Positions 5,475 to 12,932 of a stretch of 14,109 nucleotides of DNA are shown one piece after another. The first letter of the stretch is position 1; each line of letters begins with the position of its first letter. The notes under the pieces were generated by a model. That model was not told the origin of the DNA. It searched no databases and worked only from the letters and a program-made list of their open reading frames with translations. This stretch comes from JAILLW01 sp045640905 (GTDB taxonomy: Bacteria > Bacillota > Clostridia > Lachnospirales > Lachnospiraceae): NCBI GenBank assembly GCA_045640905.1, contig JAZUFW010000095.1:1-14109 (forward strand), read 5' to 3'. The position numbers and the translations under genes are program-made.

Positions 5475-8400
5475 ATGAGCAAAACAGAAATAAAGGTGAA
5501 GACTAAAAAGAATACGTCTATAGTAATAGCGATTGCGTTGGCTGTCGTTTTGTGCATTGCATTTGTCATTACATATTCAAAAGTCTATAAAACAGCGCAG
5601 GAAAATCTCATAAATACAACTCAGGATAAGATATCCCTGATTTCCGAAAATACCTCCTATTTTTTGCAGAAAGCCAAAACTGTCGTATCAACGGATGCCG
5701 GATATATCGAATATATTATCGAATCGGGCGGAGACAATGAGGACATTCTGGATTATCTGTTATACCAGACCGATTATCAACTTTCGAAAATTGATCCCAG
5801 TTTTACGGGCGTTTACGGATACTACAGAGACGAGTATCTGGACGGAAACGGATGGAATCCGTATGCAGACGGCGCAGAATATTACCCGAAAGAGCGTCCT
5901 TGGTATATTGCGGCGATAGAGGGAGCAGGTGAAGTATCAGTCGCTTCTCCGTATCTTGATATGGATACGGGCAATGTCGTTTTATCCATTACACAAATGC
6001 TTTCCGATGGCGAAAGTGTTGTCGGTATGGATATTAATCTGTCAAATCTGTCGAACTACGTAAATGAATATCTAAAGGGTATGGATTTTGAATATGCATA
6101 TATTATTGATGCAACGGGGACGATAGTTGCTTCAAGTGAAGCTGACGAAACCGGATTGAATTATTTTGATGCTGACAAGGACAAGGATACATTGATGGTG
6201 GCTGACTTATTCAGTACCGCACTTTTGAGCGACGAACCGTTCATGTATCCGATCGAAGGCAAAAATGATCTGATTATATCCCGAACCATTGAAAACGGAT
6301 GGCAGATAATTGCTGTGATGGATTCGGAATCGGTTGTTGCGCCACTCTACGATATGGCTATTTTGTGTGTCGGACTGATTGTTGCCATTATCCTGATATT
6401 GGTATTCTTTGCAATCAAATTGATCAATGATAATAAGAGAAATCTTGAGGCGCAGGAGAATGAAAAGAAGTATGTCGCCGAATTGCAGGATTTTTCGAAT
6501 CAATTATCGAATTATAAACGTGCCGTCTTATCTGATGCTTTGATTTCCCTTGAGGCAAATTTAAGCAAAGATGAATTGTATTACGGAGTATGGAAGGACG
6601 ATGACGGAGAGGAGGTTTCCCTCAGTAATCTAATAGGGCTTCGAACCCCTTGCAGTTATGATGAATATATAAAAGCCTGGAACAAGCTGTACGTAAAAGG
6701 AGATCTTACGGAGCAGTTTGCCGGAAGTACCGACAGGGAGTTTCTTCTTGAAAAGTTTGAAAACGGCAGCTCCGAAATCAGCTTTGACTATGAGGCAAGA
6801 ACTGTTTCCGGAAAGCACGCATGGCTTCGACGAAATATTAATATGACGAGGAATCAGGCCGGAGATATTATTGCATATACCAGCGTTAAGGATATTTCGG
6901 AAAAGGTTGAGCAGGGTAAACATGAAGAAGAATTCATCAGAGCTTTGGCAACAGAGTATGACAGTATCATTGTAGTCAATATTTGTGATAACAAGCATGA
7001 TGATGAGGTACTTATCCGCAGCAGAATATCGGGGAATATAGCGGAAATTATTGATGATCAAACCGCCAACGAAATCAATTATTCGGATAAACTGGAGCAT
7101 TTATGCAAGTATATTCATCCCGATGATGTGGAGGGCTTTAAGAAGAATACGTTAAGAGAGAATGTTTTGGAAGCTTTTGCTTCCGGGAAAAATCATTCTA
7201 CCGATTTTCGAATTAGTAAACCTGATGGTGAATACTTATACTATCAGCTGCGATTTGTTCCTGTCAGAGACGAGAACGGCGAGCCGATAGAAATGATAGC
7301 CTGTCTTCGTGATATTGATGAGGAAATTCGTAAGGAACTCGGAGTCAGAAAAGAACTTGAAGATGCCAAAATAGCGGCAGAGGCCGCTAATCTTGCGAAG
7401 TCGTCATTCCTTTTCAATATGAGTCATGATATTCGTACTCCGATGAATGCAATTATCGGATTTACGGATATTGCCGAAAAACATATTGATGATAAAGCGC
7501 GTGTAACAGATGCACTTCACAAAGCAAAGATGTCAAGCAACCATCTGCTGTCACTGATAAATGATGTTTTGGATATGTCTCGTGTTGAATCGGGACAGGT
7601 TACAATTGAAGAAGAACCGGTATGCATAGATACAGCCAAAGATAATCTGTACAGCATTTTGGCAGGAACCGCGGAAGCAAAAAATATTCGACTTACTTCA
7701 ACGCTTGACGACTCCATTAAACATCATTGGATATATACTGACAGAGTGCGGATGATGCGTGTCTTTACGAATATTATTTCCAATTCTATTAAGTATACAA
7801 ATCCGGGAGGAGAGGTCAGCTTATTTGGAGAGGAACTGCAGTGTGACCATGACGGATATGCTCGGTATAGATATACTGTTGCCGATAATGGAATAGGTAT
7901 GAGCGAGGAATATCTCAGCCATATCTTTGAACCTTTTTCGAGAGCAGAATCAGCAACGAAGAGCGGTGTGGTAGGTACCGGACTCGGTATGGCGATAACC
8001 AAATCACTTGTTGAGCTGATGAACGGCACTATATCGATAGAAAGCGAACCCGGTGTAGGAACAAAGGTTTATCTCGAATTTGAAAATAGGATTGCAGAAG
8101 CGATTGATCCCAAGTCTGAAATTCCTGATAGTCTCGAGGGTAGGCTGGCAGGAAAGAAGGTACTGCTGGTTGAGGATAATGAACTTAACCGAGAGATAGC
8201 ATTGGATATTTTGGAAGAAGAAGGTATTATTGTTGAAACGGCAGAGGATGGTGATGTAGCGCTGGAGATGATCCGTACGTCCAAAGAAGGTCAGTATGAT
8301 TTGATTCTCATGGATATACAGATGCCCAGAATGAACGGATACGAAGCGACCAAAGCTATCAGGGCGTTGCCTGATAAATATGCTTCATCGATTCCGATAG

Positions 8401-8528
8401 TGGCCATGACGGCCAATGCCTTTGATGAAGATAAGAAGAATGCGTTTGAGGCAGGAATGAGCGGACATATAGCAAAACCGATTGATGTACCGAAACTTTT
8501 GGAAACTTTGGAAAAATTGATAAAATAG
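5475..8528 (+). CDS. Hybrid sensor histidine kinase (Cache-like sensor, PAS, HisKA, HATPase, receiver)
   Basis: This 1017-residue membrane kinase has one membrane helix at about 15-37, an extracellular sensor domain to about 292, and a second helix at about 294-317. The sensor resembles dCache domains (KERPWYIAAIEGAGEVSVASPYLDM, VVGMDINLSNLS), which bind small molecules such as amino acids. Two PAS-like modules fill about 350-625 (PAC-type ends TSVKDISEK and CLRDIDEE). The HisKA domain has His651 in NMSHDIRTPMN. The HATPase domain shows FTNIISNSIKYTN, DNGIGMS and GTGLGMAI. The C-terminal receiver (about 893-1012) has its acceptor Asp947 in LILMDIQMPRMNGYEA and a conserved Lys in HIAKPID. There is no Hpt domain or DNA-binding output, so phosphate probably passes to proteins encoded elsewhere. 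The ribosome binding site before ATG 5475 is weak. The gene diverges from the GG-peptide gene. Confidence 0.93.
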   Translation: MSKTEIKVKTKKNTSIVIAIALAVVLCIAFVITYSKVYKTAQENLINTTQDKISLISENTSYFLQKAKTVVSTDAGYIEYIIESGGDNEDILDYLLYQTDYQLSKIDPSFTGVYGYYRDEYLDGNGWNPYADGAEYYPKERPWYIAAIEGAGEVSVASPYLDMDTGNVVLSITQMLSDGESVVGMDINLSNLSNYVNEYLKGMDFEYAYIIDATGTIVASSEADETGLNYFDADKDKDTLMVADLFSTALLSDEPFMYPIEGKNDLIISRTIENGWQIIAVMDSESVVAPLYDMAILCVGLIVAIILILVFFAIKLINDNKRNLEAQENEKKYVAELQDFSNQLSNYKRAVLSDALISLEANLSKDELYYGVWKDDDGEEVSLSNLIGLRTPCSYDEYIKAWNKLYVKGDLTEQFAGSTDREFLLEKFENGSSEISFDYEARTVSGKHAWLRRNINMTRNQAGDIIAYTSVKDISEKVEQGKHEEEFIRALATEYDSIIVVNICDNKHDDEVLIRSRISGNIAEIIDDQTANEINYSDKLEHLCKYIHPDDVEGFKKNTLRENVLEAFASGKNHSTDFRISKPDGEYLYYQLRFVPVRDENGEPIEMIACLRDIDEEIRKELGVRKELEDAKIAAEAANLAKSSFLFNMSHDIRTPMNAIIGFTDIAEKHIDDKARVTDALHKAKMSSNHLLSLINDVLDMSRVESGQVTIEEEPVCIDTAKDNLYSILAGTAEAKNIRLTSTLDDSIKHHWIYTDRVRMMRVFTNIISNSIKYTNPGGEVSLFGEELQCDHDGYARYRYTVADNGIGMSEEYLSHIFEPFSRAESATKSGVVGTGLGMAITKSLVELMNGTISIESEPGVGTKVYLEFENRIAEAIDPKSEIPDSLEGRLAGKKVLLVEDNELNREIALDILEEEGIIVETAEDGDVALEMIRTSKEGQYDLILMDIQMPRMNGYEATKAIRALPDKYASSIPIVAMTANAFDEDKKNAFEAGMSGHIAKPIDVPKLLETLEKLIK

Positions 8529-8530
8529 TA

Positions 8531-8559
8531 AAAGGCTCGAGCAGATTGCTCGAGCCTTT
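8531..8559 (+). terminator. Strong hairpin ending the hybrid kinase transcript
   Basis: A perfect 13-bp stem AAAGGCTCGAGCA / TGCTCGAGCCTTT with a 3-nt loop starts 3 bp after the stop codon. The 3' tail is only TTT then CGC, so termination on the plus strand may be modest. On the minus strand the tail is TTTTACTATTTTA. Confidence 0.75.
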
Positions 8560-8592
8560 CGCATACATAGGGGTGTTGTTATAGCTTTATGA

Positions 8593-8626
8593 AATCCTGT
8601 TATAGCATTGTTTTTGTAATAGGATT
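8593..8626. promoter_or_regulatory. Imperfect inverted repeat upstream of the glycosidase-like gene
   Basis: AATCCTGTTAT (8593-8603) and GTAATAGGATT (8616-8626) form an inverted repeat with 9 of 11 positions paired and a 12-bp gap. It lies 43-76 bp upstream of the ATG at 8669, where an operator for a carbohydrate-responsive repressor would sit. No clear promoter boxes were found around it. Confidence 0.3.
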
Positions 8627-8668
8627 ATTGTTTTGGTTAGAAGGTAATTCATTTAGGAGGTACTGCAC

Positions 8669-10474
8669 ATGGGAAATTACAGAAATTTTAACCTGTCAAC
8701 ATACTTTGTGGCACAGGGGTCCTGCAATGAAACTAAGGAACATTTGGAAAAGAGCCTCAAATATTTTGAAAGATATTTAAGACTTGATAAGGTATATTTG
8801 GAACCTTTCAGAGACAGCAATTTTGCTACGGATGAGCAGATTCGTATGATAAAGGGAACTTTGGAAGAACATGGTCTTGATGTGGACGGTGGAATAACCA
8901 CCTGCATGAAGCCGTATGAGGGCGGAAAACCCAAACAGCGCTTGTTTAATACGTTTTGTTATACGGATCCTGTTATGCTCGAACAGTTAAGGCAGGTTTC
9001 CAAATTTAACGGCGAGCATTTCAAAGCATTTATTATTGATGATTTTTATTTCACCAATTGTACGTGCGAAACATGTCGTAAGGCGAAGGATGAATACAAC
9101 AAGGCCAATAATATTACCGACGGAAGTTGGGAACGGTTCAGATGTGATTTGATGTACAAGGTTTCGCTCGAATATATGATTAAGCCTGCGAAAGAAGCCA
9201 ATCCGGACTGTAAGATTACTATAAAGTACCCGAACTGGATGGAATCGTACCAGGAAACCGGATACGATCCTTTGAAACAAAAGGATATTTTTGATTTTGT
9301 ATATACCGGAACGGAAACCCGTGACCCTCTTTACACCGATCAGCATTTACCCAGATACCTTTCATTCTCATTAATGCGATGGATGGAAAATATGGCTCCC
9401 GGCAGAAACGGTGGCGGCTGGTTTGATCCGTATGACTGCCGTATGCTTGATTATTATCTGGAACAGGCATATCTGACACTGTTTTCAAAGCCTAGAGAAT
9501 TAATGATGTTCTGCTTCCAGTCGCTTGATGACTCAATGCAGATTCCTCCTTTGGGACTGGCACTTGATAAAGCCGACGCACTGCTTGATAACCTGGGCGA
9601 ACCTGTCGGAGTTATGTGCTATATTCCCAATTATTCGCAGGGCGAGGACAATGTTCAGGACTTTTTGGGAATGCACGGCTTCCCGATTATTCCGACACCT
9701 TTCTTCCCGGAAAAGGCGGCCTGCATTATGCTGACCGAAAGCTCCCTTTATGACAGTGATGTCATAAATAAATTGAAAGCCTATGTTGCAAAGGGAGGCA
9801 AAGCAATCCTTACATCAGGATTCGTAAAGAAGGGCCTTGAGTGCGGACTTAAAGATATGACATCAATCCGATATCGCGGTCGCGAAGCCACTGTTATTGA
9901 TTACATGGCAGAAACGGATGAGCGTACCCGCTATGTATATCCTTACGGCAAAAAGGCTGTTACGGTTCCTGTATTGGAATTCAGAAACAATTCAACCTGG
10001 GGCGCTTTATGCAAGGGAATACGTGATGAAGAGGCATGCACCTTATTTGCGGAAGACACATACGGTGAAGGTCAGATTTATACATTGAATGTTCCGACCA
10101 TGTTCTCGGATATTCAGTATTATCCGAAGGAAGTTCTGACGAGAATGCGCAGAGAATGTCGTGTGAACGGAGTGTTCCTTGAGGGAAATCCGTGGGTTTC
10201 ATTGTTTGTGTATGATAATGATACCGTTGCATTGTATCCTTATGTAGACAGAAATACCCACGATGATGACATGTATCTTCATGCTGTTGATACTGATAAA
10301 CTGATAGATCTGATGACGGGTAGCGAAGTAGAACCGTTGTACAAAAAGGATAACGATTCGGTATTCAGATTGAGAACAAGATGCGGAAGCCCGTTGGCTT
10401 ATAAGCTGGTTAAGTCCGGAACAACAATAAGTGAAAAAGAAGTAATAATACGAAGCGACAGACCGCTGTTTTGA
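8669..10474 (+). CDS. Putative TIM-barrel glycoside hydrolase-like protein
   Basis: This 601-residue protein has no signal peptide or membrane segment and is probably cytoplasmic. The start is set by AGGAGG at 8655-8660, 8 bp before the ATG. The N-terminal 330 residues alternate helices and strands as in a TIM barrel (KVYLEPFRDSN, FKAFIIDDFYF, DFVYTGTE). IIDDFYFTNCTCETCRKAK (about 120-138), with a C-x-C-x-x-C cluster after an acidic strand end, resembles the metal- or active-site-proximal segment of GH42 and related hypothetical glycoside hydrolases. Residues about 330-480 look like a class-I amidotransferase-like fold (GKAILTSGF), comparable to the trimerisation domain of GH42. A small beta domain ends the protein. 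The substrate is unknown and the catalytic residues are not identified; the GH42-like layout is inference. It appears to be transcribed alone. Confidence 0.6.
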   Translation: MGNYRNFNLSTYFVAQGSCNETKEHLEKSLKYFERYLRLDKVYLEPFRDSNFATDEQIRMIKGTLEEHGLDVDGGITTCMKPYEGGKPKQRLFNTFCYTDPVMLEQLRQVSKFNGEHFKAFIIDDFYFTNCTCETCRKAKDEYNKANNITDGSWERFRCDLMYKVSLEYMIKPAKEANPDCKITIKYPNWMESYQETGYDPLKQKDIFDFVYTGTETRDPLYTDQHLPRYLSFSLMRWMENMAPGRNGGGWFDPYDCRMLDYYLEQAYLTLFSKPRELMMFCFQSLDDSMQIPPLGLALDKADALLDNLGEPVGVMCYIPNYSQGEDNVQDFLGMHGFPIIPTPFFPEKAACIMLTESSLYDSDVINKLKAYVAKGGKAILTSGFVKKGLECGLKDMTSIRYRGREATVIDYMAETDERTRYVYPYGKKAVTVPVLEFRNNSTWGALCKGIRDEEACTLFAEDTYGEGQIYTLNVPTMFSDIQYYPKEVLTRMRRECRVNGVFLEGNPWVSLFVYDNDTVALYPYVDRNTHDDDMYLHAVDTDKLIDLMTGSEVEPLYKKDNDSVFRLRTRCGSPLAYKLVKSGTTISEKEVIIRSDRPLF

Positions 10475-10496
10475 CGCTGACAGCGATATTTGAAAG

Positions 10497-10530
10497 AGGC
10501 TGCAGGATGATTCCTGCAGCCTTTGTTTTT
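10497..10530 (+). terminator. Terminator of the glycosidase-like gene
   Basis: AGGCTGCAGGA (10497-10507) pairs perfectly with TCCTGCAGCCT (10512-10522) around a 4-nt loop, followed by TTGTTTTT. It lies 22 bp after the stop. Confidence 0.92.
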
Positions 10531-10591
10531 GGGGGGGACTTGTTGTCGCTTTACGGGTTTACATAACTCGGTGTTTGCGGATAAGTTTTCA

Positions 10592-10619
10592 TTGACCAGG
10601 GGGGTCAACATGATATCCT
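10592..10619 (+). promoter_or_regulatory. Candidate promoter with palindromic -35 of the secreted protein gene
   Basis: TTGACC (10592-10597) followed after 16 bp by TATCCT (10614-10619) is a plausible promoter about 45 bp before the start codon. The -35 is the left arm of a perfect inverted repeat, TTGACC-N5-GGTCAA (10592-10608), which could be a hairpin or a repressor site. Confidence 0.4.
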
Positions 10620-10662
10620 ACTGTAGTATTCGTGAAAGAGTATGATATAGGAGGAATGGATA

Positions 10663-11445
10663 ATGAAGAGAATCAAAGTATTACTTATGATAGTTTTGGC
10701 TGTAAGCATGCTGCTTGGTATGAGCATGACTGTATTTGCAGATCCTGCGCACACGATAACAATCTCAGCTCCGGCAACGGTTGAATGGGCGGAAACAACA
10801 ATAATTAGTGCGGAGGTTACCGACTGGGACGGAATTGATTCGACTGCAGCTGGATTTGCTAATGTCTGGAAGAATGATGAAATAGCGGGCATTGGGATGG
10901 TAATTAATGGTAATATGACTTATTCAGTAAATGACGCAGTAATTGGAGATGTATTCAAAATCCAGGTTCAAACTCTCAACAGTGAGAGTGTTGGTTGTAA
11001 TATTGTGACGGTTACCGTATGTGGGTCAAGGAAGAATAATGAAGAAAAGTCTCCTGCTCATGAACACAAATTTACATGGCAGACCATAACAGAACCTACG
11101 ATGTACAGTGACGGACTTGAAGGTGAAGTTTGTTCATGCGGAGCTACCAGAAACACACAGCCTTTATCTGCATATGGCTACGCAATCAACGACTACGCTG
11201 CTAAGATGGTAAATGCATCAAAGTCAGGCCAGACAATTAAGCTTGAGATGGGCGAATGGAATTCGTTCCCGAAGGCTTTCATGGAAAAGATAGCTGCCAA
11301 GTCTGCACAGAATGTTACTTTTGTATTAAAGTACAAATGGAATCATGTAAAGCAAGAAATTACAATTCCTGCCGGAACAGCAGTAGATACTTCATTGGAT
11401 TGGTACGGCCCTGCTACGATGCAGCAGCTTTACGGAGCAAATTAA
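10663..11445 (+). CDS. Secreted protein with signal peptide and a CxCG-type C-terminal module
   Basis: This 260-residue protein has a classical Sec signal peptide at 1-26 (MKRIKVLLMIVLAV.., ending in VFA before Asp-Pro), so it is exported. Residues about 30-125 form a beta-rich, Ig-like region (HTITISAPATVEWAET..). A short linker (NNEEKSPA) leads to HEHKFTWQTITEPTMYSDG and then CSCGATRNTQPLS (about 150-168). The last 90 residues (AYGYAINDYAAKMVNASKSG.., LEMGEWNSFPKAFMEKIA, VTFVLKYKWNHVKQEITIPAG) resemble a module I associate with secreted Lachnospiraceae proteins, whose function I do not know. There is no LPXTG motif, lipobox or C-terminal membrane anchor, so release or non-covalent attachment is likely. 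GGAGGA (10650-10655) serves as ribosome binding site. It is a single-gene unit with its own terminator. Confidence 0.85.
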   Translation: MKRIKVLLMIVLAVSMLLGMSMTVFADPAHTITISAPATVEWAETTIISAEVTDWDGIDSTAAGFANVWKNDEIAGIGMVINGNMTYSVNDAVIGDVFKIQVQTLNSESVGCNIVTVTVCGSRKNNEEKSPAHEHKFTWQTITEPTMYSDGLEGEVCSCGATRNTQPLSAYGYAINDYAAKMVNASKSGQTIKLEMGEWNSFPKAFMEKIAAKSAQNVTFVLKYKWNHVKQEITIPAGTAVDTSLDWYGPATMQQLYGAN

Positions 11446-11473
11446 GATTATAGTGGAAATATAGATTGGAAAG

Positions 11474-11506
11474 AAAAAGATTGCCAAGGATTTGGCAATC
11501 TTTTTT
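11474..11506 (+). terminator. Bidirectional terminator after the secreted protein gene
   Basis: AAAAAGATTGCCAA (11474-11487) pairs fully with TTGGCAATCTTTTT (11492-11505) around GGAT. T tracts result on both strands, so it may also end transcripts coming from the minus-strand phosphatase operon, which shows no closer terminator. Confidence 0.93.
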
Positions 11507-11554
11507 GATTTATTATCTACCCTGCGAGCCATAGTGCACATCCTTGTGGAAAAA

Positions 11555-11691
11555 GGACCGTCCCTAAAACCACTAATATTTGAAACCGCAGTCCTTTAAA
11601 ATTTCCTCTGCAACATTGAAACCGCATGCGATAACAGATGGATTGTGAGCATCGGATCCAATTGTTATGATTTCACCGCCTTTTTCTTTAT
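11555..11691 (-). pseudogene. Duplicated 3' fragment of the histidinol-phosphatase gene
   Basis: Bases 11574-11691 match 12143-12260, the 3' part of the intact phosphatase gene, with a single mismatch in 118 bp. A further stretch (11556-11573) resembles 12091-12108 less well, around the gene's stop codon; about 36 bp present in the real gene (12107-12142) are missing here. On the minus strand the fragment encodes KEKGGEIITIGSDAHNPSVI and onward to DCGFKY, then meets a premature TAG. Upstream it is closed by TGA two codons before the homology. It has no start codon and cannot encode a phosphatase. It is a direct repeat of the real gene end, about 0.57 kb away, in the same orientation. Confidence 0.9.
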
Positions 11692-12089
11692 TTCATTAAG
11701 TTTTCGAATTCTTCGAAATTCATTTAGACATATTGGATACAATATGATGAAAATGAAGATTTGTATCCTCCAATTCATCAAAATGATTCCGAAAATGCCA
11801 TGAAATCAACCTTAACTGGATAATAAATAAAAGTATATTCAAATCGTATCCCGTTAAAATTGATAACAAAGGATACTAAAATGAATATTTGCATATTTGT
11901 ATCCAAATGAAATTATGTTTTGGCGTAAATCTGTAAAACTTCAATGAATAACAGAATACGGGAAGTCATAATTTCGAAATAGTATCCAATATGCCCGGCA
12001 ACTGACGAACGGAATGCCTTAAAGACAAACGACTATGATGACAGATAAAATAATCAATAAGCAGAGCAAGAATTATTTGCGACAACCTG
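11692..12089. other. Gene-free AT-rich stretch between the two copies of the phosphatase 3' end
   Basis: No reading frame of convincing length or composition exists here on either strand. The AT-rich stretch consists mainly of the GGATAC/GTATCC box array (11729-11993), plus about 95 bp up to the phosphatase stop in which I see nothing. Confidence 0.7.
11729..11993. repeat. Symmetrical array of four GGATAC-N22-GTATCC modules with 12-bp terminal inverted repeats
   Basis: Perfect inverted repeats CATATTGGATAC (11729-11740) and GTATCCAATATG (11982-11993) bound the region. Inside are four 34-bp modules with the form GGATAC-N22-GTATCC: 11735-11768, 11818-11851 (left box GGATAA), 11871-11904, and 11954-11987 (left box GAATAC). 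The gaps between them are 49, 19 and 49 bp, so the layout is mirror-symmetric and also repeats with a 136-bp shift. Box bases are conserved, whereas the inner 22 bp and the gaps diverge strongly. This points to protein-binding or recombination sites or an old palindromic element, not to a coding remnant. Confidence 0.75.
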
Positions 12090-12099
12090 AAGGCCGTTC

Positions 12100-12918
12100 C
12101 TAAAACCGATGATATGTAGCGACTCTCTTTTCAAAGACAGAGTAATATTTGAAACCGCAGTCCTTTAAAATTTCCTCTGCAACATTGAAACCGCAGGCGA
12201 TAACAGATGGATTGTGAGCATCGGATCCAATTGTTATGATTTCACCGCCTTTTTCTTTATAACGCTTAACCACATCTTTATGAGGATTGGTATAGGATGC
12301 TCCGCGTGCCAATCTTGATGTATTAATTTCAATTCCTTTTTCGTTTTCGAGCAGGATATCGAGTATTTCGTCAATGTAATCCATATAGTCGGAAGGAGAG
12401 TACGATTCACCTTTATCGGGACTGTAACGGATAATGTAATCAAGGTGACCAAGCACATCAAAATTCTTGAATTTCTTTATGTTGGCTATTACTGCCTTGA
12501 AATATTCTTCATATGCGTCCTTAACGGAACGATTTTCAAAATAGACAGGGTATGCGCAGTCGCGCCCGTTTACCAAATGTAATGAACCGATTATGAAATC
12601 AAATTCGTGAGCTTTTGCGGTCAGAGCATTCTCACGAAAAACAGATTCCTGCAAGCCTAGTTCTATTCCGAAATTTATGTTGATTCTGTCTTTGTATTGT
12701 TCCTTCAAAGTTAAGAGTTCGTAAAGGTATGAATCGACGTTACATTCCCAGCAATGTTCCGGCCATTCTTCACATGGAGGATATCCGATATCCATGTGCT
12801 CGGTCGGACAGATGGTTTTCAATCCTAATTCGATTGACTTTTCGACCATATCTTTGAGAGCTGTTTGCGAATCTGCGCTGAATGATGAGTGCATGTGTTG
12901 ATCTGCTAAAATTGCCAT
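12100..12918 (-). CDS. hisJ: Histidinol-phosphatase, PHP family (HisJ-like)
   Basis: This 272-residue enzyme would hydrolyse L-histidinol phosphate to histidinol, the penultimate part of histidine synthesis; related PHP members act on other phosphoesters. Metal-binding motifs of the PHP fold are present in order: DQHMHSSFSADS (His8, His10), PTEHMDIGYP, FGIELGL, IGSLHLV, LGHLDYIIRY, INTSRLARG and the C-terminal IGSDAHNP. Length fits HisJ. The start at 12918 is supported by GAGGAAGG upstream. It lies 14 bp after the stop of the TetM-NYN gene and is therefore its operon partner, with no other his gene visible. Its last 50 or so codons exist a second time nearby, so the present 3' end may have been rebuilt by recombination. 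Confidence 0.88.
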   Translation of the reverse strand: MAILADQHMHSSFSADSQTALKDMVEKSIELGLKTICPTEHMDIGYPPCEEWPEHCWECNVDSYLYELLTLKEQYKDRININFGIELGLQESVFRENALTAKAHEFDFIIGSLHLVNGRDCAYPVYFENRSVKDAYEEYFKAVIANIKKFKNFDVLGHLDYIIRYSPDKGESYSPSDYMDYIDEILDILLENEKGIEINTSRLARGASYTNPHKDVVKRYKEKGGEIITIGSDAHNPSVIACGFNVAEEILKDCGFKYYSVFEKRVATYHRF

Positions 12919-12932
12919 ACTATTTCCTTCCT

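Noticed and set aside
8589..8780. Small plus-strand frame with a hydrophobic start before the glycosidase-like gene
   Set aside because: It overlaps the start of the longer gene in another frame, has no ribosome binding site of its own, and after residue 20 reads as an out-of-frame shadow.
11729..11993. CRISPR array
   Set aside because: Only the outer six bases of each module are conserved, the gaps differ in length (49, 19, 49), orientation is symmetric, and there are no cas genes or leader.
12234..12461. Second minus-strand frame inside the phosphatase gene
   Set aside because: It is fully contained in another frame of a strongly supported PHP-family gene and has no start signals.
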